From: Juglans regia
Taxonomy: Eukaryota; Streptophyta; Magnoliopsida; Fagales; Juglandaceae
DNA length: 64,000 nucleotides
Direction of reading: 5' to 3'
Assembly: GCF_001411555.2 (NCBI RefSeq)
Contig: NC_049902.1
Coordinates: forward strand, 13,974,237-14,038,236
The notes beneath the pieces are model-generated. The model had not been told where the DNA came from. It searched no databases and saw only the letters and a program-made list of their open reading frames with translations. Made by a program: the position numbers and the translations under genes. This document shows positions 10,985-22,017 of the stretch, piece by piece (position 1 is the stretch's first letter; each line of letters begins with the position of its first letter).

Positions 10985-11450
10985 TGATTGACATGAATAA
11001 CTTAACTGGCATACATGACATTTCGTAACGTGACGTAACATGATCGTGACATAAAAGACAAAAGTCCTGACGTAGCATAACATGACATGAACATAAGATG
11101 ACAGACATGACATACTTCAAGACATAAATGTAACAGAATACATTTCATAACATGGCATACATGTAACATGCAACATTTCGTAACATGGCATACCATATAA
11201 CAGACAACATTTCATAACATGGTGTAACATGTGACAGTGAATCTTACATGACATGAAATACATGTAACAGATGGCATACTTAACTTAACCTGACATGCTT
11301 GCAATGTATAGGAATACGTGACAGAATATCTTTTGTAACAGATGAATAATTCATGACAGAATAAATTCTGTGTAACAGATAAATATGTAATGACTTGGCA
11401 TGGCACATATGATAACATGCATACAATCAATTTAGTTCCCTTACTTATCA
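10985..11450. repeat. ACATGACATAACATG-type short repeats in solo LTR 1
   Basis: Degenerate units around CATAACATGGCATACATGTAACA fill some 450 bases. The counterpart in solo LTR 2 is at 17330-17800. Cys/His/Met-rich frames in both copies come from the repeat period. Confidence 0.75.
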
Positions 11451-13439
11451 CTCATACACATTAAACTGATAGTAAGTTAAAAACTAACTTACCTCGATCG
11501 TCGCGTTCTACTAGAATAAAGCGCGAAACACGAGGAACTGTAAAAGGTTATTCTAAAAGTTAGAAATTAATTACTAACAATTAGAAATGTGAAAAGAGAC
11601 AACTTAGAGTAAAATTACCATTTTACCCTCTACATGTGGGCAAATGACCATTTTACCCCCTAACTTAAGGATTTGATATCCTAATTCCAAAAAATTACCA
11701 AAATTTACATTCCTCATGTAAATTTTGTCCCAAACTCAAATCTCAACTCAGAAAAATTTAAAACCAATCACAACTATGAAAAACTCACTATGGCCGAAAC
11801 CTACATAGGTCATTTGTCTTATTTTGGTTGCAATTCTTTCAAGTTCCAAAACTCATGAATAAACCAAAATCTTGTAACAAAGATCTTCCTATCCTGAGTT
11901 TAAAAACACCCTTAAAACTATCCATTAAGAAAAAGCTAATTATCAAAACCAAACTTTTTGTAAAAAGACCCAAACTTTTTAACAAAAAGTAAACCTTAAA
12001 TCACAAGTTTTGACCTTAATAAAAACATCTCCAAGAATTCCAAAAAATCAAATCTTACTTCTAACATATTCATAACATTATCCTAAGATCAAACATGCTT
12101 TAAAACATCAAACAAAACTCACCAAAAAACACAAAACAACACTTGGAGTTTTTGGTTTTAAACTTAGTCCAAAACAGAAACTGATTTTCCCAACTAACTA
12201 TGATCAATCTCTTGATCCATGGCTTAAAGACATGTGATCTTCAAACTAACACATCACATGGTTTAAAAATGTGTCCTAAAGAAGATCCAACCATCAAACT
12301 TAAAATCACATGGCTAAAATTTAATAAAACATGGATCTAACTCAAAAACATCAAAGTTTAGGCCTAACCGAAATCCTCTTGCATAGAAAATCATATCATT
12401 AAAAATAATACTAAATACCTTCGAAATAACATCCTAACATGTATATAAGAGGCTTAGGATCCTCATATAAAAATATCAAAGCCTTTGGAATAAGATTAAA
12501 CCACGAAATATTCAAACTTTCACCAAACAGAAACTGTTTTTCCACTTCCAGTTTTCAAGTTTCTAACTCTAAGCAAATCTATCATCAAAAGCTTTATTCA
12601 TGCAACAAGACCTCAATGAACATTCATAAACACATGTTAACAACACTCCATAAAATTTTCGGACCAAGATAAGTCCATTAGCTTGGTCAAAACTTCCAAA
12701 ACATAACATACTCTCCAGTTTCACGCCCAGAATGACCTTTCCATGGTTACAAATACTTTTGACCGACAAAATGAGAATGGAATGAGACTAATAATATATC
12801 CACGGAAACTAGACTCAAAGACGAACAACTTATATGAAGGAATCATCGTGCGAAAATACTTACAAAGGGTCGTAAATGGCCACGCAAAAAGTCCCAGAAA
12901 TCTGCCCGAGAGAGCTCTTTTGGGTTTCTCTCTAAGAACGGGAGAAAGAAGTGATAAAATGGAGAGAAGTATGTCTTGCACGACTTTAGACTTCTGGAGG
13001 GAGAAGTTATGGGCTTGAATGACCCTTGATTGGAGGTGGATATGTGACATAAAGTGGAGAATAGAGAGGGGCAGAGACTGCTTGCAGCAGCTGTGAAAGA
13101 TGGAGGTTGATGGAGTGAATTTCTCCTTCACATCAAGGCACTATTGGGTGCAGCCAATGGCAGTGGATGGTCTGCCATGTGGGGGAGGAAACTTCTCCAA
13201 GAAGCTTTGCCAAGGTGGCCAATTTCGTGGGCCTTGGTGGGCCCCACCAAGTGGGCTTCAATTTGGGGTTTAAAGGGGGTTTGGTTAGGGTTTGAGATGC
13301 TATCAAGCCCAAAATCAATTTTTCTTGGCCCAATCAAATTCCCAAGGTTTAAAAGGTTGAATAATGATGTCATAACAAGGATTTGATTAATTAATAGCAT
13401 GTGGAAGTGATTTAATCAAGTGATTAAACACAATGCTAG

Positions 13440-13575
13440 AAATCGGATTAAAAAGGGTTTGGAGGCCAACTTTAGGGTTTGGGAAAACCATTTAGGGTTT
13501 TGGTTTCAACCAAGCTTTTGAGGTTTCAATTGGATTCCAATCATTTAGGGTTTTGCTAGGGTTGAAACCCTCTTT
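13440..13575. promoter_or_regulatory. Cluster of telo-box-like AGGGTTT motifs
   Basis: Within about 130 bases, TTTAGGGTTT occurs three times (near 13472, 13492 and 13546), with further AGGGTT copies and an AAACCCT. In plants AAACCCTA (telo-box) is a known promoter-type element. Here the cluster lies inside a solo LTR. The spacing is irregular, so this is not telomeric repeat DNA. Function is unproven. Confidence 0.4.
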
Positions 13576-14226
13576 GGTCTGGCACAATTTGGTTGAACAG
13601 ATGAAACACAACTTTGCTTAGGTGGCATGATCTCACACCTTGATTCCTTCACAAATCTATCTAATGGTTCTTCTTTGTGTCAAGTGTCTAATACCATTCA
13701 CTAAGTGTGGCTAAAATCTTGCCAAGTGTCCAAATAAAACTTCTCTAACCTAATTTGGACATTCCACACTGTGATTTTGAAAACACTGCAATGGGTGCGC
13801 TTATCGAGGTTACTATTCACTCCAAAAAAATACATAATAAACTTAGTACTAAAAATTTCTAAATATTCATATTAACTTATAGTGAAAATCGTTTAACGAA
13901 ATTCAACCCTGAAGTGCCCCTAAAAATAATTTCACAATTTTCAACAGACGTTTCGTCCGGAATTATGAAAATAAGTTATTGCGCCATAAAATCCTAAATA
14001 ATCCTCTGAGTCTAATGGCGTAGACCATAACGCATTCTGACACTTCTAACTACCTCAAATAATTAAACTCATATTACTAGCACCATAGTGAGTGATAACA
14101 CTGACTATGTTGACAGACTAAAACCTATGCGATTGGTCGATTCGTAAAAACTTATGGGGTTTTCATGAGATTCCTAAAGTCAATAGAAATTCCACCAATG
14201 AATTTCTAGCGGGCTGTTACACCTAG

Positions 14227-14767
14227 ACTAGCCGACCCCCATCTCTACAAATTCGAGTCCCTAGACTCGCCCGAATTTGAGTCCCTAGACATGCCACAAA
14301 GTCGAGTCTCAAGTCCCTAGACTCATTAACCCCCCGCTCAGCAAATTCGAGTCCCTAGACTCGCCACGAATTTGAGTCTCTAGACTAGCTACGGGGTAAG
14401 GCCAAGTCCCTAGACTCACCAATCCACCGCTAAGCTAATTCGAGTCCCTAGACTCACCACGAAGTCGAGTTCTTAGACTCTCCACGAAGTCGAGTCCCTA
14501 GACTCACTGCAGGGTAAGGACAAGTCCCTAAACTCACCGACCCCCCGCTCAGCAAATTCGAGTCCCTAAACTTGCCATGAATTCGAGTCCCTAGACTCTC
14601 TGTGGGGTAAGGCCAAGTCCCTAGACTCGCCGACTCCCTGCTTAGCAAATTAGAGTCCCTAGACTCTCCATGAATTCGAGTCCCTAGACTCATTGCGGGG
14701 TAAGGCCAAGTCTCTAGATTCGCTGACCCCCATCTCTGCAAATTTGAGTCCCAAGACTTGCACGAAT
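14227..14767. repeat. Dyad minisatellite, block 2 (between the inverted LTRs)
   Basis: Same GAGTCCCTAGACTC cores and linkers as block 1. It forms the roughly 540-base spacer of the large inverted repeat made by the two solo LTRs. The minus-strand frame at 14454-14741 is a by-product of the period. Confidence 0.9.
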
Positions 14768-15769
14768 TGTAACAGCCCGCTAGAAATTCATTGGTGAAAT
14801 TTCTATTGACTTTAGAAATATCGTAAAAACCCCATAAGTTTTTACGAATCGACCAATCGTATAGGTTTTAGTCTATCAACATACTTAGTATTATCACTCA
14901 CTATGGTGCTAGAAATATAAGTTTTATTTATTTGAGGTGGTTAGAAGTGTCAGAATGCATTATCGTCTATGCCATTAGACTCAGTGGATTATTTAGGATT
15001 TTATGGCGCAATAGCCTATTTTCATAATTCCGGACGAAACGTCTGTTAAAAATTGTAAAATTATTTTTAGGGGCACTTCGAGGTTGAATTTCGGTAAAAT
15101 ATTTTCACTGTAGGTTAATATGAATATTTAGGAATTTTTAGTGTGAAGTTTATGATTCACTTTTTCGGAATGAATAGTAACCTCGGTAAGTGCACCAATT
15201 GTAGTGTTTCAAAATCATACTGTGGAATGTCTAAATTAGATTAGAGAAATTTTATTTGGACACTTGGCAAGATCTTAGCCACACTTAGTAAATAATATTA
15301 TACACTTGGCACCATGACGAACATTTGTTGGATTTGAAGGAATCAAGGTATGAGATCATGCCGCTTAAGCAAAACTTTGTTTCATCTGCTCAACCAAATT
15401 GTGCTAGACCAAAGAGGTTTTCAATCCTAGTGAAATCCTAAATGGTGGGAATTCAATTGAAAGCCCAAAAGCATTGTTGAAATCGGAAACCTAAACGGTT
15501 TCTCCAAAACCCTAAAGTTGGCCTCTAAACTTGTTCTAATCCGATTTCTAGCATTGTGTTTAATCACTTGATTAAATCACTTCCACATGCTATTAATCCT
15601 TCAAATTTGTGTTAGAACATCATTATCCAACCTTGTTAGCCTTGAAAAATTGATTGGACCAAGTGATATTGGATTTGGGCTTGATAGCAACCCAAACACT
15701 CTTTAAACCCCAAAATTTAGGCCCATTCGGTTTAGGCCCATTAAGGCCCACGAATTTGGTCACCATAGG

Positions 15770-16140
15770 ATTGCATCATGGCTAAGTTTTGTACCCCCAC
15801 TTGGCTGGTCAGATCTTTACAAGAAGGGCCTAGAAGGTTCTTGAAATACAAAGCTAAAGGGCCACCTCACTCTTTCATTCTTACACTCCACCTTGAGAAA
15901 AGATCTTGGACTGATTTTTATGAGAAGAAAAGGCCAACACTCAACCTTTCTTTCAGTCCTATCACTTTCCATAACTTGTGTAAGAGGCTCTCCAGTCCAC
16001 TTCCCACGAAAAGCAACTCTCATTTACACTTTTCCTTCATAGAACACAAAAGACACTCTTGGACAGTTTTTCGTACCTCTTTTGAATGCCCGTTTCAAAG
16101 CTTTTGTAAGTATTTTCTCGTAACGTTTCCTTCATGAAAG
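15770..16140 (+). other. Open stretch inside solo LTR 2, probably non-coding leader
   Basis: An open frame of 119 codons begins at 15778 and ends at 16137, close to CTTTTGTAAGTATTT, which resembles a splice donor. The matching part of copy 1 (12721-13131, minus strand) is also open but in a different phase of conservation. I read this as transcribed LTR leader with chance openness, not a gene. I have no domain match for it. Confidence 0.3.
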
Positions 16141-17329
16141 TTCTTTATTTTTGAGTTTAGTTTATGTTGATACCTTATTCGTTCCATTTGGATATCATTT
16201 GGTCAGTAAAAAGTTATTTAGACCCCAGAAAGGTCATTCTGGTCGATAAACTGGAGAGTGTGTTATATTTTGGAGTTTTTGACCAAGCTAATGAATAGAT
16301 CTTAGTCCGAAAGTTTTATGGAGTACTGTTAACATGTGTATATGATTATTGGTTGAGGATTTGTTGCATGATTAAAAGTTTTGATGAAATATTTTCTTAG
16401 CTCTAGAAACTTAGAAACTGGAAGAGGAAAACAGTTTCTGTTTTGAGAAAGTTTAAATCTTTTATGGTTTAATCTTATTCTAATGGCTTTGATATTTTTA
16501 TTGGAAGATCCTAAGCATCTTATATACATGTTAGAATGTTATTTTGAAGATATTTGATGTTAGTTTCGAAGATATGAAATTTTATGCATTGAGATATTTA
16601 GTTAGGTCAAAGTGATGATGTTCTTGGCTAAATTTATATTTTGGGTGATGTTTAACCATGTGATCTTGAGTTTGAAGCTTGGATCTATTTTAGGACACCT
16701 TTGTAAACCATGTGACGCTTTGGTTTGAAGATCACATCTTTATAAGTCATGGATCAAGAGGTTGATCAAAACAAGTTAGAAACAAAAATCTGTTTTGAAC
16801 TTAGAAGAGAAACCAAAAAGTTCAAGTATGGTTTTAGTGATTTTGATGACTTTTGTTTATGATTCAAAACATTATTATTCTTAGGAATATGTTATGAGTA
16901 TAGTAGAAGAAAACTTTTGGTTTAATCATGAGTTTTGAGATTTGAAAGAATTACAACAAAATCAAAGGAAATAGCTTTGTAAGTTTCGGTGCTATAGAGT
17001 TTTAATGGTTGTATTTATTTTTCTGAATTAATATTTGAGTTTAGGACAAAATTTACATCAGGTATGTAAATTTTGGTATTTTTGGAGTTAGGATGCAAAA
17101 TCCTTAAGTTAGGGGTAAAATGATCATTTTCCCACATATAGAGGGTAAAATGGTAATTTTACTCTAAATTGATATTTTTTCATACTCCTAATTGTTAGTG
17201 ATTAAGTTCTAATTTTTAGAAATCACTACTTTCAGTTTCTCGTGATCGCACTTGAGTTTTGTCTCGAAGCCAGAAGATCGAGATAAGTTAGCTTTTAACT
17301 TACTATCAGTTTAATGTGTATGAGTGATA

Positions 17330-17800
17330 AGTAAGAGAACTAAAGTGTATGTATGCATGTTATCTTATGTGCCATGTCAAGTCATTACATATTTATCTGT
17401 TACACAAAATTTATTCTGTCATGAATTATTCATTTGTTACATAAGATATTTTGTCACGTATTGCTATACATTGCAAGCATGTCATGTTAAGTTAAGTATG
17501 CCATCTGTTACATGTATTTCATGTCACATAATACTCACTGTCATATGTTACGCCATGTTAAAAAATGTTGTCTGTTACATGGTATGCTATGTTACGAAAT
17601 GTTGTCTGTTACATGTATGCCATGTTATGAAATGTTGTATGTTATATTTATGTTTCAAAATATGTCATGTCTGTCGTCTTACGTTCATGTCACGTTACGC
17701 TACGTCAGGATTTTTGTCTTTTATGTCACGTTTATGTCATGTTCATGTTACGTCACGTTACGAAATGTCATGTATGCCAGTTAAGTTATTCATGTCAATC
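17330..17800. repeat. GTTACGTCATG-type short repeats in solo LTR 2
   Basis: Degenerate tandem words built on CATGTTACG, TGTTACATG and GTCATGT. It corresponds to 10985-11450 in copy 1. The 167-codon frame that spans it is rich in Cys, His, Met and Tyr because of the repeat and is not called. Confidence 0.75.
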
Positions 17801-17984
17801 ACGACCCTAAGCGCTAGGATGGGGTAATATCCTAGTAGAACTCATTTGTTCACGCTGGAGTGTCTAAATAGGTGTGAAATTTTCTAGGTTGACAAAGTAC
17901 AGTCAACAGGTTGCGAATGAGGCCTAATTAGCTGGTCACCGGAGCGCACCAGGCACTAATGCCGATGGTGCCACACATTATGTT

Positions 17985-18165
17985 ATGTGTGTCCATAGCA
18001 AGTGTGGCACAAATAAATAAGTCACGGGGCCACAACAACTGTGGAGCATGAAGTATGGGGCCACAACAACTGTGGAGCATACACTGCGTGAGACACAACA
18101 ATTGTGACACGTAGAATACGTGGGGCCACAACAACTGTGGAGTACGTATTAACACACTCACAGCT
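17985..18165. repeat. CCACAACAACTGTGG hairpin repeats in solo LTR 2
   Basis: Three copies of GGCCACAACAACTGTGGAG (near 18029, 18059 and 18123), plus diverged forms ACACAACAATTGTGAC and CCATAGCAAGTGTGG. Each holds a CCACA/TGTGG inverted repeat. The arrangement is conserved with copy 1, so it was present before both insertions. Confidence 0.8.
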
Positions 18166-18289
18166 GATATAGAAACCTGTGATATGATGCAGTAATCGGC
18201 AGGGACACACGGCTCAAGTGGACCTGTGTAGCACCCATATGGTCACTTTAATGATTAAGTCTATTGAATAAGATTCCAAGTTCATGCAT

Positions 18290-18650
18290 TTCACATTCAA
18301 GTCATGTTTCACGTTATGTTATGTTCAAGTTTACGTTCACGCAATCATGGTAATCCCATGAGACAAGAATATGTTTCAAGTTCATGTTATGTTATATTCA
18401 CGTTTACGTTATGTTCCAAGTTCACATTTATGTTATGTCATACTCAGGCTCATGTTATGTTTCAAGTTCATGTTCAAATTATGTATGTTCACGTTCATGT
18501 TATGTTTCAAGTCCATGTTATGTTCCAAGTTTACGTTCATGGTATGTTTCAACTCCATGTTATGTTTCAAGTCACGTTCATGCCAAGCTTCAATTTCAGT
18601 TTAAGTTATGCCAGTTATGTTATGTGGTATGTCAAGTTATGCTATGATTA
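18290..18650. repeat. TTCAAGTTCATGTTATG-type short repeats in solo LTR 2
   Basis: Tandem imperfect units of TGTTTCAAGTTCATGTTATG. Counterpart of 10200-10530. All three plus-strand frames are partly open through it, the sign of a short-period repeat rather than a gene. Confidence 0.75.
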
Positions 18651-19207
18651 CTTATGATTTGATTATGCATTCATGCTTTTACTGCCATGCATGCATTATT
18701 AACCTGTGTGAAAATTTCCTGTTAACTTACTGAGATTTGTAATTAAATCTCATTGTGGTAGTCTCAACTATCATTCCCCCCAAATGGTAGATTTTGCTAC
18801 AGGATCTGAAGGAGAATCGGGAATCGACCAACTGGAAATGGTTGACTAAGCGACGGTGCGACGTAGATGGTAGTACAGTAATTACCTCAGATTATTACTT
18901 GTACTTGTGGAGTTCAATCTCCAACACTCTTTTGATCACAACCATATGGACTATTGTTGTGATCTTAGTTGTTTAGTACGTCATTATGTATGAAGTATAT
19001 TTTAAGTATTTGGGATATTTCAGTTTGGTGCATAGTATTGCTAAAGAAAAAAAAATTATCCGCTGCGAATATTGCATAATGCTATATACATGTTAAGAAT
19101 ATTGCATCTTATATGTCATGAACAAGGGCAGGTAACCTTGTGTTGCATGTCTTGACGCTTCAAATGTCCGTCCGATCCCAAGCAGAATTTGGGGGCGTCA
19201 CACGAAT

Positions 19208-19400
19208 TCGAGTCCCTATACATGCCACTAAGTCGAGTCCCTAGTCTCTAGACTCACCGATCCCCCGCTCAGCAAATTCGAGTCCCTAGACTCGCCATGA
19301 ATTCGAGTCTTTAGACTCGCCACGAATTCGAGTCCCTAAACTTGCTGCAAAGTAAGGGCAAGTCTCTAGACTCGCCGACTCCCAACTTGACAGGGCCAGA
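19208..19400. repeat. Dyad minisatellite, block 3
   Basis: Resumes directly after the CGAAT duplication of solo LTR 2 with the same ATTCGAGTCCCTA cores, fading after about 19385. One more core is seen at 19441-19460. It shows that blocks 1-3 were a single array before the insertions. Confidence 0.85.
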
Positions 19401-19460
19401 ACTTCCTGAGCCCTTGCCAACACCTCGCGTCCAAAACAATTCAAGTCCCTAGACTCGCTC

Positions 19461-19985
19461 TGAGCTCTGTGCTCACACCATATGCGGTCGAGTACATCTC
19501 CTGCCAGATTTGAGCTCCGTGCTCACATTGCATGCGGTCGAGTACATCTCCTGCCAGATTTGAGCTCCGTGCTCACATCGCATGCGGTCGAGTACACTCT
19601 AGCCATATCTGAGCTTCGTGCTCGCATTGTACGCAGTCGAGTACATCTCCTGCCACATCCGAGATCTGCGCTTGCATCGTACGAGCTCGAGTACATCTCT
19701 CACCATTTTAAGCTCTGCGATCGCATCGAACGTGACCGATTACATCTCCTACGAAATCTGAGATCTGCGCTCACACCATATGGGGTTGAGTACATCTCCT
19801 ACCACATTCGAGATCCAAGCTCGCACCATATGGGGTAGAGTACATCTCCCGCCATATTCGAGCTCCGTGCTCACAATGTACGTGGTCGATTACATCTCCC
19901 GCCACATTTGAGCTCCACGCACACATCGTACATAGTCGAGTACATCTCCCGCTACATTTGAGCTCTGTGCTCATAGTATACGCAT
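19461..19985. repeat. 50-bp minisatellite, about ten copies
   Basis: The unit TGAGCTCCGTGCTCACAT, then CGCATGCGGTCGAGTACATC, then TCCTGCCAGATT, recurs with a period of exactly 50 (once 49) bases. Copies start at about 19461, 19511, 19561, 19610, 19660, 19710, 19760, 19810, 19860, 19910 and 19960. The open frames across it result from the period. Confidence 0.9.
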
Positions 19986-20099
19986 ACTCATTAACGCTAG
20001 AGATCAATCCGCATCCCAACAGTTTGGAGGAGGTGAATGGGTGAGTATACGCAAACACATTCACCTTCAACATGCCTACCCAGGTTAGAAACCCTCATA

Positions 20100-20722
20100 A
20101 AGGCTCTCTAGGTTTAAAAAATTAAAAAGTATTATAATTTCCACCCTACAAATGTGCTAAAAATTTGTAGGGTTCTGTGGAGGGATAAAATGCACATAGC
20201 CCATAATTGGGCCCAACCCACTAAGCCACCACTAGATACAAGAAAGAGACAAGAGGGATATAAGGGCCTATAAGTGTCAGAAGATCAGAGGGAGAAGGCA
20301 AAGAGTTCACGTAAGGTAGACCTGCCACCTCATGGCAGGCTGGAATCTGCAATAAAGGGTCGAACAACATATAAAAGGGGATGCCCAGACAACATCAAGA
20401 GAGAAAAAAAAATGGACGACTACTACTTCTCACACTGACTCAACGCTCCCTCAATCAGATCATCTTCTTCTTCAGAAACCTCTCGAGGAAGACAGTGTCT
20501 CCAATAGGAAGAGCTCCAACTTTTTCTGTACAGTGAGATATGAGGAACCACGTGAGTGATTGTAAACAGATATATTATAGTGGAGACTCCCCTTCCCAAA
20601 ACGCAGTGAACATAGGCCTGTTGCCGAACTATGTAAATCTTGGAGTTCATCTCTCTTTACTTTCCATGTACTTATTTTCCATTCACTACCATAGACATAC
20701 AAACAGCCATCGTACAGCTGCA
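20100..20722 (+). mobile_element. 3' part of an LTR (promoter to U5), Ty3/gypsy Tat-like
   Basis: TATAAAAGG lies at 20370-20378 and is followed by a transcribed-leader-like, pyrimidine-rich stretch. The phrase TTGCCGAACTATGTAAATC (about 20621) and the following TCTCTCTTTACTTTCC are of a type common in the U5 part of plant LTRs. The LTR seems to end in GCTGCA at 20722, immediately before a primer-binding-site-like TGGAACACTGTCGGGGG at 20724-20740. The same layout is seen in the Tat element at 22018. The upstream boundary is not visible. The minisatellite blocks from about 6570 onward may be the U3 part of this same LTR (inference). Confidence 0.5.
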
Positions 20723-20723
20723 C

Positions 20724-20740
20724 TGGAACACTGTCGGGGG
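20724..20740 (+). promoter_or_regulatory. Primer-binding-site-like sequence after the 20722 LTR end
   Basis: TGGAACACTGTCGGGGG starts with the TGG that pairs with a tRNA CCA end, one base after an LTR-type CA. It parallels TGGCACCGTCTTTGGGA at 22467 in the neighbouring element. The matching tRNA was not identified. Confidence 0.45.
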
Positions 20741-22017
20741 CTCCAATAACACTTATCGTAGTACTGTCAATGTAGAGTTGCTCAGGCCCTCAAAACACGA
20801 CATCAACAACAACAGCAAAGCTTAACCTCCTAAAAACCTTGATGGACAGGGTTCTAGATTCTACATTTATCTATCCAAATAACTTCGTGTATACAATTCC
20901 GAAATATAAGCATTGTATTACAAATGCCATTTGACCTCTATATATTTATGAACCAATAGAAATTTACAGCTATTGAAAACAAACACAGATGTGCACAACA
21001 AAAAATCACAAATCCATATGAAGTTATGAACCATCAGAAATCACTAGCCTAAAACTGATGGAAAAGAATTTTCAGCCAAGCATTAATTTAGCATTGAAAA
21101 CCAAACCATAATACCCAAAAGTTAAGAAACAAGATTGATCGAAATCCAAGAACCTTGATAGTTCAGATCATTTGTAAGAGTGGAACTGAGAGAGCAAGCG
21201 ACAGAGACAGAGACCCATGAGATAGAGAGCGAGCGACAGACACATATCAAGTAAGCTGCGAGCCCATGAGACTGAGATAGAGAGATCCTTAGAGCAAGTG
21301 ATCTACAAGAAGAGGGAGTTGCGAGCTTGTAAGACAGAGATAGAGAAATCCTTCCTTAAGGCAAGCGAGCTGTGACTGTGAGGGAAAGGAGAGTGTCTGA
21401 GATGAGAGTGAGAGTGAGAGTGCTTAGTGTCTAGACCCTAGAGAGGGGAAGAAAACAAATTCAAGTAAATGACTAAAAATAGAGCCATTTCGGTCATTAG
21501 AGTCTGTTAACGGGTATTAACCAATCTAATCGAATTATTTCAGAATCCAATCTCTACTCTTCCATTCCATACCGGTTTCAATTCAGGTCGATAAATTCAG
21601 AAACTTCAGGTTGGGTAAATGGTCTAAACTTACATCCCTAAATAAAAGAAATTGCAAGAACATTCATGTTTTGAAAGGGTCCAGTTGTCCCTTGACCTAG
21701 TTCTCTCTCACCTCTAATTTGGTTCATAGTTGAAGCTCACAAGGTCCAAACTAGGAGAGATGTCAAGTAGGCTAAGATGGTTTTTTAATTATTATCTTTT
21801 AAAAAAATTAGGCTGGTATGGTTAATGTGCATAATGGGTCGTCCCTTCAAATATGGTAACTAAAGGCCTACGTTTCTTAATATAGGACCATTTGCTCCAT
21901 AACAATTGAAGTCTATCTAGGGTTTCTAATTTGTTCCTCGCTTAAACACGTAGCTATTTCTATGCGTTCTTAAGATTCAATTGTTTCTAACTTCCTTCAT
22001 TCCCTATATGGCCATAT
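20741..22017. other. Unassigned; possible decayed hAT-type end near 21640
   Basis: No gag or pol follows the primer site, so the element that began here is broken. 21170-21440 is a GAGAG-rich purine tract. Around 21545-21645 the sequence, read on the minus strand, is TTAGGGATGTAAGTTTAG...ACCATTTACCC...GAATTTATCGACCTGAA. That resembles the terminal region of plant non-autonomous hAT elements. I could not find a convincing partner terminus. No gene is seen. Confidence 0.35.

Larger units (their letters stand above)
9658..14221 (-). mobile_element. Long solo-LTR-like element, copy 1, TSD CCTAG
   Basis: The 4564-bp unit starts TGTGACGCCCCC and ends GGGCTGTTACA, with perfect 5-bp duplications CCTAG at 9653-9657 and 14222-14226. 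It has TG...CA ends and a 5-bp duplication, and I see no internal second LTR, primer-binding site or pol. This fits a solo LTR left by LTR-LTR recombination. It is the reverse complement of the element at 14768-19202, landmark for landmark. The end sequences and length recall the long LTRs of Tekay/Del chromoviruses, but lineage is inference. Orientation is set by taking TGTAACAGCCCG as the LTR start. Confidence 0.8.
14768..19202 (+). mobile_element. Long solo-LTR-like element, copy 2, inverted relative to copy 1, TSD CGAAT
   Basis: The 4435-bp unit starts TGTAACAGCCCGC and ends GGGGGCGTCACA, with perfect CGAAT duplications at 14763-14767 and 19203-19207. It differs from copy 1 by small indels and point changes but keeps every landmark in inverted order. 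For example, GGTAGATTTTGC-TACAGGATC at about 18786 matches its complement at about 10052. Different target duplications show two separate insertions rather than one inversion-duplication. No pol coding is seen. As with copy 1, Tekay/Del-like identity is inference. Confidence 0.8.

Noticed and set aside
12721..13131. 136-codon minus-strand frame inside solo LTR 1
   Set aside because: The corresponding part of solo LTR 2 does not keep the same reading; taken as leader sequence with chance openness.
13440..13575. Interstitial telomeric repeat
   Set aside because: TTTAGGG words are irregularly spaced and not in tandem; better described as telo-box-like motifs.
17324..17827. 167-codon Cys/His/Met-rich open frame
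   Set aside because: It lies in a degenerate short tandem repeat of a solo LTR. The inverted copy at 10985-11450 does not keep one homologous frame, and composition follows the repeat words.
18304..18657. Three overlapping open frames (MFQVHVMF-type)
   Set aside because: All are products of the TTCAAGTTCATGTTATG repeat; several frames are open at once, as expected for a short-period repeat without stops.
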